Shown piece by piece: positions 23,540 through 36,700 of a DNA stretch of 64,000 nt. Origin of the DNA: Amphiduros pacificus (Eukaryota; Annelida; Polychaeta; Phyllodocida; Hesionidae). The translations under genes were made by a program, and so were the position numbers. Position 1 is the first letter of the stretch, and every line of letters begins with the position of its first letter. The notes beneath the pieces are model-generated. The model was not told where the DNA came from, did no database searches, and worked only from the letters and a program-made list of their open reading frames with translations. The stretch spans positions 9,298,501 through 9,362,500 of the forward strand of contig OX439008.1 of the NCBI GenBank assembly GCA_949316495.1. The letters are read 5' to 3'.

Positions 23540-24555
23540 CCTTTGTTGCCCAAGCTGCGCTGTATTTACATCACGCAGGCGGAGTATTAGAGAGATGTCC
23601 TGGGATAAATGGTGCCGCGCCGAGAACCCCTACCAAGATTCCGTGTAGATGAATCCTGTCAAAGTTACATCACACTTATCGTTATGCAGCCCTCAGCATT
23701 TATAATCTTTTAGCATTTATAATTATTCTGAAAATATATTTTAAAATATATGTATAAAATGTGATAGGCGATTGCCAAATATTATATTGATTAAAGAAGA
23801 AAAAAGTTCCCAATGATAAGATGTTGTTCTCAGCATGGATTTCTGCTAAGAGGATGGGGCTGGTCTGTGGTGATTGCACGGAGTGTTATACACGTCAGGA
23901 TCATTGCCACAGATAACACCTTCCCAATCCTCGCTCGTCCGAGCCCAGCTCATAGCTGACACATATTTTAAAATTTAATGCTTTACCCGTGCTTCTAATC
24001 TAAAGCGATCAAATGAGCAACAGGCTAATTGGATTCTTGTTCACTTCTCTCATTTAGGAAGATAAACGGCCATAACGGCCTAAAAGATGAATGGCGAAAG
24101 CAAGATTATACATTTTGTTTTGTCTGCGGTAGGATACAATGTTAATTATCGCGACGATTTATCAACAATCATCCAATTATCATAATGTTGACATTTATAG
24201 AAATATGATTACTTGGTTGATTCATCATATCGTAAATGGTATCGGTCGTGTGAACAGTGATTAGACAAGAGCGGACAGAAGAGATGGGTATTTTGAGGAG
24301 ATCAGAAGACAGATGACAAGTCTTGTTACTGAGGTGTGAGTATGGATACATCATCCGGCCCTGCTCATTCTGGGTGCTACTGACCTACATTCACAGTCGG
24401 GCCGCTTAGGACCCTCACAACAACACAAAACTAATCAGGACGGAAGCAGTGACAAATAAGCAAATCACAGACAGTGATTAAAGTCACCTGACGACGCCGG
24501 TGTATAGCCTCGTTCTGATTAATACGCCATCTGTGTGGCCCAGCCAAGACTGTCC
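23540..24555. promoter_or_regulatory. GC-richer, frame-poor DNA interrupted by the foldback element
   Basis: Several compact GC-richer patches lie here (23,560-23,660; 23,860-23,960; 24,050-24,100; 24,340-24,555). They carry TAAT/ATTA words, a repeated ACGGCCATAACGGCC and an ACGCCATCTGTGT E-box sequence near 24,523. The block runs directly into the 9-bp target site. The DNA on the far side of the foldback element (from 58,385) opens with TTTGTAACTCGCGCTGCTC, so the element may have split one continuous region. Regulatory role is inference. Confidence 0.25.
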
Positions 24556-24564
24556 CGTAAAACC
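24556..24564. repeat. Left 9-bp target-site duplication (CGTAAAACC)
   Basis: CGTAAAACC directly abuts the left terminal inverted repeat. The identical 9 bp abut the right end at 58,376-58,384. The bases beyond (C on the left, T on the right) differ, which fixes the duplication at 9 bp. Confidence 0.95.
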
Positions 24565-24770
24565 ATGTGTGTGAACTTTGTTACTTATTCACTATTCACA
24601 GTTCATTATTCAAATTTTTTCCTAAATTTGTAGTAAATTATGTCAACATGTCAGATTTCCAAAATTATGTTCCAAATATGACCGAGCTGAATTTTGTGCC
24701 ATAATATGTGAAAGGAAATTATAATAATAATAAAAACCAAAATATAATTTAAACAAGGGGTAAAAAAACA
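24565..24770 (+). repeat. Left terminal inverted repeat, unique 206-bp part
   Basis: This segment matches the reverse complement of 58,170-58,375 without a single mismatch or gap. The first mismatch is at 24,771 (paired with 58,169) and the next at 24,795 (paired with 58,145). It is AT-rich, non-coding and not part of the 177-bp monomer. It is the likely transposase-recognition end. Confidence 0.95.
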
Positions 24771-27700
24771 CGTGCAGGTCGATTCAATGTTCACAAAATT
24801 TGGTATACGGGTCAAGGAGGGTCCCATAATGTCTTTTATGAAGCCTTTCCCCGGCGCTATTTACGGTGACAAGATGGCGCCACTCACAACTTTAAGATTT
24901 CAATAATTAAATAAAATGAATCCTGATATTCCAAGTGAAATAGACATGGCGCAGGTCGATTCAATGTTCCCCAAATTTTGCATACGGGTCAAGGAGGGTC
25001 CCATAATGTTATTTATGAAGCGTTTCCCCGGCGCTATTTACGGTGACAAGATGGCGCCACTCACAACTTTAAGATTTCAATAATTAAATAAAATGAATCC
25101 TGATATTCCAAGTGAAAAAGACATGGCGCAGGTCGATTCAATGTTCCCCAAATTTGGCATACGGGTCAAGGAGCGTCCCATAATGTTATTTGTGAAGCGT
25201 TTCCTCGGCGCTATTTACGGTGACAAGATGGCGCCACTCACAACTTTAAGATTTCAATAATTAAATAAAATGAATCCTGATATTCCAAGTGAAAAAGACA
25301 TGGCGCAGGTCGATTCAATGTTCCACAAATTTGGTATACGGATCAAGGAGGGTCCCATGATGTTATTTATGAAGCGTTTCCCCGGCGCTATTTACGGAGA
25401 CAAGATGGCGCCACTCACAACTTTAATATTTAAATAATTAAATAAAATGAATCCTGATATTCCAAGTGAAATAGACGTGGCGCAGGTCGACTCAATGTTC
25501 CCCAAATTTTGCATACGGGCCAAGGAGGGACCCATAATGTCATTTATGAAGCGTTTCCCCGGCGCTATTTACGGTGACAAGATGGCGCCACTCACAACTT
25601 TAAGATTTCAATAATTAAATAAAATGAATCCTGATATTCCAAGTGAAAAAGACATGGCGCAGGTCGATTCAATGTTCCCCAAATTTTGCATACGGGTCAA
25701 GGAGGGTCCCATAATGTTATTTATGAAGCATTTCCCCGGCGCTATTTACGGTGACAAGATGGCGCCACTCACAACTTTAAGATTTCAATAATTAAATAAA
25801 ATGAATCCTGATATTCCAAGTGAAAAAGACATGGCGCAGGTCGATTCAATGTTCCCCAAATTTGGCATACGGGTCAAGGAGCGTCCCATAATGTCGTTTA
25901 TGAAGCGTTTCCCCGGCGCTATTTACGGTGACAAGATGGCGCCACTCACAACTTTAAGATTTCAATAATTAAATAAAATGAATCCTAATATTCCAAGTGA
26001 AAAAGACATGGCGCAGGTCGATTCAATGTTCCCCAAATTTGGTATACGGGTCAAGGAGGGTCGCATAATGTCATTTATGAAGCGTTTTCCCGGCGCTATT
26101 CACAGAGACGAGATGGCGCCACTCACAACTTTAATATTTAAATAATTAAATAAAATGAATCCTAATATTCCAAGTGAAAAAGACATGGCGTAGGTCGATT
26201 CAATGTTCCCCAAATTTGGTATACGGGTCAAGGAGGGTCCCATAATGTTATTTATGAAGCGTTTCCCCGGCGCTATTTACTGAGACAAGATGGCGCCACT
26301 CGCAACTTTAATATTTAAATAATTAAATAAAATGAATCCTGATATTCCAAGTGAAATAGACGTGGCGCAGGTCGATTCAATGTTCCCCAAATTTTTCAAA
26401 CGGGCCAAGGAGGGACCCATAATGTTGTTTATGAAGCGTTTCCCCGGCGCTATTTACGGTGACAAGATGGCGCCACTCACAACTTTCAGATTTCAATAAT
26501 TAAATAAAATGAATCCTAATATTCCAAGTAAAAAAGACATGGCGCAGGTCGATTCAATGTTCCCCAAATTTTTCAAACGGGCCAAGGAGGGACCCATAAT
26601 GTCTTTTATGAAGCGTTTCCCCGGCGCTATTTACGGTGACAAGATGGCGCCACTCACAACTTTAAGATTTCAATAATTAAATAAAATGAATCCTGATATT
26701 CCAAGTGAAAAAGACATGGCGCAGGTCGATTCAATGTTCCCCAAATTTTGCATACGGGTCAAGGAGGGTCCCATAATGTTATTTATGAAGCGTTTCCTCG
26801 GCGCTATTTACGGTGACAAGATGGCGCCACTCACAACTTTAAGATTTCAATAATTAAATAAAATGAATCCTGATATTCCAAGTAAAAAAGACATGGCGCA
26901 GGTCGATTCAATGTTCCACAAATTTGGTATACGGGTCAAGGAGGGTCCCATAATGTTATTTATGAAGCGTTTCCCCGGCGCTATTTACGGAGACAAGATG
27001 GCGCCACTCACAACTTTAATATTTAAATAATTAAATAAAATGAATCCTGATATTCCAAGTGAAATAGACGTGGCGCAGGTCGATTCAATGTTCCCGAAAT
27101 TTTGCATACGGGCCAAGGAAGGACCCATAATGTCATTTATGAAGCGTTTCCCCGGCGCTATTTACGGTGACAAGATGGCGCCACTCATAACTTTAAGATT
27201 TCAATAATTAAATAAAATGAATCCTGATATTCCAAGTGAAAAAGACATGGCGCAGGTCGATTCAATGTTCCCCAAATTTTGCATACGGGTCAAGGAGGGT
27301 CCCATAATGTTATTTATGAAGCGTTTCCCCGGCGCTATTTACGGTGACAAGATGGCGCCACTCACAACTTTAAGATTTCAATAATTAAATAAAATGAATC
27401 CTGATATTCCAAGTGAAAAAGACATGCCGCAGGTCGATTCAATGTTCCCCAAATTTGGCATACGGGTCAAGGAGCGTCCCATAATGTCGTTTATGAAGCG
27501 TTTCCCCGGCGCTATTTACGGTGACAAGATGGCGCCACTCACAACTTTAAGATTTCAATAATTAAATAAAATGAATCCTAATATTCCAAGTGAAAAAGAC
27601 ATGGCGCAGGTCGATTCAATGTTCCCCAAATTTGGTATACGGGTCAAGGAGGGTCCCATAATGTCATTTATGAAGCGTTTACCCGGCGCTATTTACAGAG

Positions 27701-30700
27701 ACGAGATGGCGCCACTCACAACTTTAATATTTAAATAATTAAATAAAATGAATCCTAATATTCCAAGTGAAAAAGACATGGCGTAGGTCGATTCAATGTT
27801 CCCCAAATTTGGTATACGGGTCAAGGAGGGTCCCATAATGTCATTTATGAAGCGTTTCCCCGGCGCTATTTACTGAGACAAGATGGCGCCACTCACAACT
27901 TTAATATTTAAATAATTAAATAAAATGAATCCTGATATTCCAAGTGAAATAGACGTGGCGCAGGTCGATTCAATGTTCCCCAAATTTTGCATACGGGCCA
28001 AGGAGGGACCCATAATGTCATTTATGAAGCGTTTCCCCGGCGCTATTCACGGTGACAAGATGGCGCCACTCACAACTTTAAGATTTCAATAATTAAATAA
28101 AATGAATCCTGATATTCCAAGTGAAAAAGACATGGCGCAGGTCGATTCAATGTTCCCCAAATTTGGTATACGGGTCAAGGAGGGTCCCATAATGTTATTT
28201 ATGAAGCGTTTCCCCAGCGCTATTTACGGAGACAAGATGGCGCCACTCACAACTTTGAGATTTCAATAATTAAATAAAATGAATCCTGATATTCCAAGTG
28301 AAAAAGACATGGCGCAGGTCGATTCAATGTTCCCCAAATTCGGTAAACGGGTCAAGGAGGGTCCAATTATGTTATTTATCAAGCATTTCCCCGGCGCTAT
28401 TTACGGTGACAAGATGGTGCCACTCACAACTTTTAAGATTTCAATAATTAAATAAAATGAATCCTGATATTCCAATTGAAAAAGACATGGCACAGGTCGA
28501 TTCAATGTTCCCCAAATTTGGTATACGGGTCAAGGAGCGTCCCATAATGTTATTTATGAAGCGTTTCCCCGGCGCTGTTTACGGAGACAAGATGGCGCCA
28601 CTCACAACTTTAATATTTAAATAATTAAATAAAATGAATCCTAATATTCCAAGTGAAAAAGACATGGCGCAGGTCGATTCAATGTTCCCCAAATTTGGTA
28701 TACGAGTCAAGGAGCGTCCAATAATGTTATTTCTGAAGCGTTTTCCCGGCGCTATTTACGGTGACAAGATGGCGTCACTCACAACTTTTAAGATTTCAAT
28801 AATTGAATAAAATGAATCCTAATATTCCAAGTGAAAAAGACATGGCGCAGGTCGATTCAATGTTCCCCAAATTTGGTTAATATGTCAAGGAGGGTCCCAT
28901 AATGTTATTTATGAAGCGTTTTCCCGGCGCTATTTACGGAGACAAGATGGCGCCACTCACAACTTTAAGATTTCAATAATTAAATAAAATGAATCCTGAT
29001 ATTCCAAGTGAAAAAGACATGGCGCAGGTCGATTCAATATTCCACAAATTTGGTATACGGGTCAAGGAGGGTCCCATAATGATATTTATGAAGCGTTTCC
29101 CCGGCGCTATTTACGGAGACAAGATGGAGCCACTCACAACTTTAATATTTAAATAATTAAATAAAATGAATCCTGATATTCCAAGTGAAATAGACGTGGC
29201 GCAGGTCGATTCAATGTTCCCGAAATTTTGCATACGGGCCAAGGAGGGACCCATAATGTCATTTATGAAGCGTTTCCCCGGCGCTATTTACGGTGACAAG
29301 ATGGCGCCACTCACAACTTTAAGATTTCAATAATTAAATAAAATGAATCCTGATATTCCAAGTGAAAAAGACATGGCGCAGGTCGATTCAATGTTCCCCA
29401 AATTTGGCATACGGGTCAAGGAGCGTCCCATAATGTCGTTTATGAAGCGTTTCCCCGGCGCTATTTACGGTGACAAGATGGCGCCACTCACAACTTTAAG
29501 ATTTCAATAATTAAATAAAATGAATCCTGATATTCCAAGTGAAAAAGACATGGCCCAGGTCGATTCAATGTTCCCCAAATTTGGCATACGGGTCAAGGAG
29601 CGTCCCATAATGTCGTTTATGAAGCGTTTCCCCGGCGCTATTTACGGTAACAAGATGGCGCCACTCACAACTTTAAGATTTCAATAATTAAATAAAATGA
29701 ATCCTAATATTCCAAGTGAAAAAGACATGGCGCAGGTCGATTCAATGTTCCACAAATTTGGTATACGGGTCAAGGAGGGTCCCATAATATCATTTATGAA
29801 GCGTTTACCCGGCGCTATTTACAGAGACGAGATGGCGCCACTCACAACTTTAATATTTAAATAATTAAATAAAATGAATCCTAATATTCCAAGTGAAAAA
29901 GACATGGCGTAGGTCGATTCAATGTTCCCCAAATTTGGTATACGGGTCAAGGAGGGTCCCATAATGTTATTTATGAAGCGTTTCCCCGGCGCTATTTACT
30001 GAGACAAGATGGCGCCACTCACAACTTTAATATTTAAATAATTAAATAAAATGAATCCTGATATTCCAAGTGAAATAGACGTGGCGCAGGTCGATTCAAT
30101 GTTCCCCAAATTTTGCATACGGGCCAAGGAGGGACCCATAATGTCATTTATGAAGCGTTTCCCCGGCGCTATTTACGGTGACAAGATGGCGCCACTCACA
30201 ACTTTAAGATTTCAATAATTAAATAAAATGAATCCTGATATTCCAAGTGAAAAAGACATGGCGCAGGTCGATTCAATGTTCCCCAAATTTGGTATACGGG
30301 TCATGGAGGGTCCCATAATGTTATTTATGAAGCGTTTCCCCGGCGCTATTTACGGTGACAAGATGGCGCCACTCACAACTTTAAGATTTCAATAATTAAA
30401 TAAAATGAATCCTGATATTCCAAGTGAAAAAGACATGCCGCAGGTCGATTCAATGTTCCCCAAATTTGGCATACGGGTCAAGGAGCGTCCCATAATGTCG
30501 TTTATGAAGCGTTTCCCCGGCGCTATTTACGGTGACAAGATGGCGCCACTCACAACTTTAAGATTTCAATAATTAAATAAAATGAATCCTAATATTCCAA
30601 GTGAAAAAGACATGGCGCAGGTCGATTCAATGTTCCCCAAATTTGGTATACGGGTCAAGGAGGGTCCCATAATGTTATTTATGAAGCGTTTCCCCGGCGC

Positions 30701-33700
30701 TATTTACGGAGACAAGATGGCGCCACTCACAACTTTAATATTTAAATAATTAAATAAAATGAATCCTGATATTCCAAGTGAAATAGACGTGGCGCAGGTC
30801 GATTCAATGTTCCCGAAATTTTGCATACGGGCCAAGGAAGGACCCATAATGTCATTTATGAAGCGTTTCCCCGGCGCTATTTACGGTGACAAGATGGCGC
30901 CACTCATAACTTTAAGATTTCAATAATTAAATAAAATGAATCCTGATATTCCAAGTGAAAAAGACATGGCGCAGGTCGATTCAATGTTCCCCAAATTTTG
31001 CATACGGGTCAAGGAGGGTCCCATAATGTTATTTATGAAGCGTTTCCCCGGCGCTATTTACGGTGACAAGATGGCGCCACTCACAACTTCAAGATTTCAA
31101 TAATTAAATAAAATGAATCCTGATATTCCAAGTGAAAAAGACATGCCGCAGGTCGATTCAATGTTCCCCAAATTTGGCATACGGGTCAAGGAGCGTCCCA
31201 TAATGTCGTTTATGAAGCGTTTCCCCGGCGCTATTTACGGTGACAAGATGGCGCCACTCACAACTTTAAGATTTCAATAATTAAATAAAATGAATCCTAA
31301 TATTCCAAGTGAAAAAGACATGGCGCAGGTCGATTCAATGTTCCCCAAATTTGGTATACGGGTCAAGGAGGGTCCCATAATGTCATTTATGAAGCGTTTA
31401 CCCGGCGCTATTTACAGAGACGAGATGGCGCCACTCACAACTTTAATATTTAAATAATTAAATAAAATGAATCCTAATATTCCAAGTGAAAAAGACATGG
31501 CGTAGGTCGATTCAATGTTCCCCAAATTTGGTATACGGGTCAAGGAGGGTCCCATAATGTCATTTATGAAGCGTTTCCCCGGCGCTATTTACTGAGACAA
31601 GATGGCGCCACTCACAACTTTAATATTTAAATAATTAAATAAAATGAATCCTGATATTCCAAGTGAAATAGACGTGGCGCAGGTCGATTCAATGTTCCCC
31701 AAATTTTGCATACGGGCCAAGGAGGGACCCATAATGTCATTTATGAAGCGTTTCCCCGGCGCTATTTACGGTGACAAGATGGCGCCACTCACAACTTTAA
31801 GATTTCAATAATTAAATAAAATGAATCCTGATATTCCAAGTGAAAAAGACATGGCGCAGGTCGATTCAATGTTCCCCAAATTTGGTATACAGGTCAAGGA
31901 GGGTCCCATAATGTTATTTATGAAGCGTTTCCCCAGCGCTATTTACGGAGACAAGATGGCGCCACTCACAACTTTGAGATTTCAATAATTAAATAAAATG
32001 AATCCTGATATTCCAAGTGAAAAAGACATGGCGCAGGTCGATTCAATGTTCCCCAAATTCGGTAAACGGGTCAAGGAGGGTCCAATTATGTTATTTATCA
32101 AGCATTTCCCCGGCGCTATTTACGGTGACAAGATGGTGCCACTCACAACTTTTAAGATTTCAATAATTAAATAAAATGAATCCTGATATTCCAATTGAAA
32201 AAGACATGGCGCAGGTCGATTCAATGTTCCCCAAATTTGGTATACGGGTCAAGGAGCGTCCCATAATGTTATTTATGAAGCGTTTCCCCGGCGCTGTTTA
32301 CGGAGACGAGATGGCGCCACTCACAACTTTAATATTTAAATAATTAAATAAAATGAATCCTAATATTCCAAGTGAAAAAGACATGGCGCAGGTCGATTCA
32401 ATGTTCCCCAAATTTGGTATACGAGTCAAGGAGCGTCCAATAATGTTATTTCTGAAGCGTTTTCCCGGCGCTATTTACGGTGACAAGATGGCGTCACTCA
32501 CAACTTTTAAGATTTCAATAATTGAATAAAATGAATCCTAATATTCCAAGTGAAAAAGACATGGCGCAGGTCGATTCAATGTTCCCCAAATTTGGTTAAT
32601 ATGTCAAGGAGGGTCCCATAATGTTATTTATGAAGCGTTTCCCCGGCGCTATTTACGGAGACAAGATGGCGCCACTCACAACTTTAAGATTTCAATAATT
32701 AAATAAAATGAATCCTGATATTCCAAGTGAAAAAGACATGGCGCAGGTCGATTCAATATTCCACAAATTTGGTATACGGGTCAAGGAGGGTCCCATAATG
32801 ATATTTATGAAGCGTTTCCCCGGCGCTATTTACGGAGACAAGATGGAGCCACTCACAACTTTAATATTTAAATAATTAAATAAAATGAATCCTGATATTC
32901 CAAGTGAAATAGACGTGGCGCAGGTCGATTCAATGTTCCCGAAATTTTGCATACGGGCCAAGGAGGGACCCATAATGTCATTTATGAAGCGTTTCCCCGG
33001 CGCTATTTACGGTGACAAGATGGCGCCACTCACAACTTTAAGATTTCAATAATTAAATAAAATGAATCCTGATATTCCAAGTGAAAAAGACATGGCGCAG
33101 GTCGATTCAATGTTCCCCAAATTTGGCATACGGGTCAAGGAGCGTCCCATAATGTCGTTTATGAAGCGTTTCCCCGGCGCTATTTACGGTGACAAGATGG
33201 CGCCACTCACAACTTTAAGATTTCAATAATTAAATAAAATGAATCCTGATATTCCAAGTGAAAAAGACATGGCCCAGGTCGATTCAATGTTCCCCAAATT
33301 TGGCATACGGGTCAAGGAGCGTCCCATAATGTCGTTTATGAAGCGTTTCCCCGGCGCTATTTACGGTAACAAGATGGCGCCACTCACAACTTTAAGATTT
33401 CAATAATTAAATAAAATGAATCCTAATATTCCAAGTGAAAAAGACATGGCGCAGGTCGATTCAATGTTCCCCAAATTTGGTATACGGGTCAAGGAGGGTC
33501 CCATAATATCATTTATGAAGCGTTTACCCGGCGCTATTTACAGAGACGAGATGGCGCCACTCACAACTTTAATATTTAAATAATTAAATAAAATGAATCC
33601 TAATATTCCAAGTGAAAAAGACATGGCGTAGGTCGATTCAATGTTCCCCAAATTTGGTATACGGGTCAAGGAGGGTCCCATAATGTTATTTATGAAGCGT

Positions 33701-36700
33701 TTCCCCGGCGCTATTTACTGAGACAAGATGGCGCCACTCACAACTTTAATATTTAAATAATTAAATAAAATGAATCCTGATATTCCAAGTGAAATAGACG
33801 TGGCGCAGGTCGATTCAATGTTCCCCAAATTTTGCATACGGGCCAAGAAGGGACCCATAATGTCATTTATGAAGCGTTTCCCCGGCGCTATTTACGGTGA
33901 CAAGATGGCGCCACTCACAACTTTAAGATTTCAATAATTAAATAAGATGAATCCTGATATTCCAAGTGAAAAAGACATGGCGCAGGTCGATTCAATGTTC
34001 CCCAAATTTGGTATACGGGTCATGGAGGGTCCCATAATGTTATTTATGAAGCGTTTTCCCGGCGCTATTTACGGTGACAAGATGGCGCCACTCACAACTT
34101 TAAGATTTCAATAATTAAATAAAATGAATCCTGATATTCCAAGTGAAAAAGACATGCCGCAGGTCGATTCAATGTTCCCCAAATTTGGCATACGGGTCAA
34201 GGAGCGTCCCATAATGTCGTTTATGAAGCGTTTCCCCGGCGCTATTTACGGTGACAAGATGGCGCCACTCACAACTTTAAGATTTCAATAATTAAATAAA
34301 ATGAATCCTAATATTCCAAGTGAAAAAGACATGGCGCAGGTCGATTCAATGTTCCCCAAATTTGGTATACGGGTCAAGGAGGGTCCCATAATGTCATTTA
34401 TGAAGCGTTTACCCGGCGCTATTTACAGAGACGAGATGGCGCCACTCACAACTTTAATATTTAAATAATTAAATAAAATGAATCCTAATATTCCAAGTGA
34501 AAAAGACATGGCGTAGGTCGATTCAATGTTCCCCAAATTTGGTATACGGGTCAAGGAGGGTCCCATAATGTCATTTATGAAGCGTTTTCCCGGCGCTATT
34601 TACTGAGACAAGATGGCGCCACTCACAACTTTAATATTTAAATAATTAAATAAAATGAATCCTGATATTCCAAGTGAAATAGACGTGGCGCAGGTCGATT
34701 CAATGTTCCCCAAATTTTGCATACGGGCCAAGGAGGGACCCATAATGTCATTTATGAAGCGTTTCCCCGGCGCTATTTACGGTGACAAGATGGCGCCACT
34801 CACAACTTTAAGATTTCAATAATTAAATAAAATGAATCCTGATATTCCAAGTGAAAAAGACATGGCGCAGGTCGATTCAATGTTCCCCAAATTTGGTATA
34901 CGGGTCAAGGAGGGTCCCATAATGTTATTTATGAAGCGTTTCCCCAGCGCTATTTACGGAGACAAGATGGCGCCACTCACAACTTTGAGATTTCAATAAT
35001 TAAATAAAATGAATCCTGATATTCCAAGTGAAAAAGACATGGCGCAGGTCGATTCAATGTTCCCCAAATTCGGTAAACGGGTCAAGGAGGGTCCAATTAT
35101 GTTATTTATCAAGCATTTCCCCGGCGCTATTTACGGTGACAAGATGGTGCCACTCACAACTTTTAAGATTTCAATAATTAAATAAAATGAATCCTGATAT
35201 TCCAATTGAAAAAGACATGGCGCAGGTCGATTCAATGTTCCCCAAATTTGGTATACGGGTCAAGGAGGGTCCCATAATGTTATTTATGAAGCGTTTCCCC
35301 GGCGCTGTTTACGGAGACGAGATGGCGCCACTCACAACTTTAATATTTAAATAATTAAATAAAATGAATCCTAATATTCCAAGTGAAAAAGACATGGCGC
35401 AGGTCGATTCAATGTTCCCCAAATTTGGTATACGAGTCAAGGAGCGTCCAATAATGTTATTTCTGAAGCGTTTTCCCGGCGCTATTTACGGTGACAAGAT
35501 GGCGTTACTCACAACTTTTAAGATTTCAATAATTGAATAAAATGAATCCTAATATTCCAAGTGAAAAAGACATGGCGCAGGTCGATTCAATGTTCCCCAA
35601 ATTTGGTTAATATGTCAAGGAGGGTCCCATAATGTTATTTATGAAGCGTTTCCCCGGCGCTATTTACGGAGACAAGATGGCGCCACTCACAACTTTAAGA
35701 TTTCAATAATTAAATAAAATGAATCCTGATATTCCAAGTGAAAAAGACATGGCGCAGGTCGATTCAATATTCCACAAATTTGGTATACGGGTCAAGGAGG
35801 GTCCCATAATGATATTTATGAAGCGTTTCCCCGGCGCTATTTACGGAGACAAGATGGAGCCACTCACAACTTTAATATTTAAATAATTAAATAAAATGAA
35901 TCCTGATATTCCAAGTGAAATAGACGTGGCGCAGGTCGATTCAATGTTCCCGAAATTTTGCATACGGGCCAAGGAGGGACCCATAATGTCATTTATGAAG
36001 CGTTTCCCCGGCGCTATTTACGGTGACAAGATGGCGCCACTCACAACTTTAAGATTTCAATAATTAAATAAAATGAATCCTGATATTCCAAGTGAAAAAG
36101 ACATGGCGCAGGTCGATTCAATGTTCCCCAAATTTGGCATACGGGTCAAGGAGCGTCCCATAATGTCGTTTATGAAGCGTTTCCCCGGCGCTATTTACGG
36201 TGACAAGATGGCGCCACTCACAACTTTAAGATTTCAATAATTAAATAAAATGAATCCTGATATTCCAAGTGAAAAAGACATGGCGCAGGTCGATTCAATA
36301 TTCCACAAATTTGGTATACGGGTCAAGGAGGGTCCCATAATGATATTTATGAAGCGTTTCCCCGGCGCTATTTACGGAGACAAGATGGAGCCACTCACAA
36401 CTTTAATATTTAAATAATTAAATAAAATGAATCCTGATATTCCAAGTGAAATAGACGTGGCGCAGGTCGATTCAATGTTCCCGAAATTTTGCATACGGGC
36501 CAAGGAGGGACCCATAATGTCATTTATGAAGCGTTTCCCCGGCGCTATTTACGGTGACAAGATGGCGCCACTCACAACTTTAAGATTTCAATAATTAAAT
36601 AAAATGAATCCTGATATTCCAAGTGAAAAAGACATGGCGCAGGTCGATTCAATGTTCCCCAAATTTGGCATACGGGTCAAGGAGCGTCCCATAATGTCGT

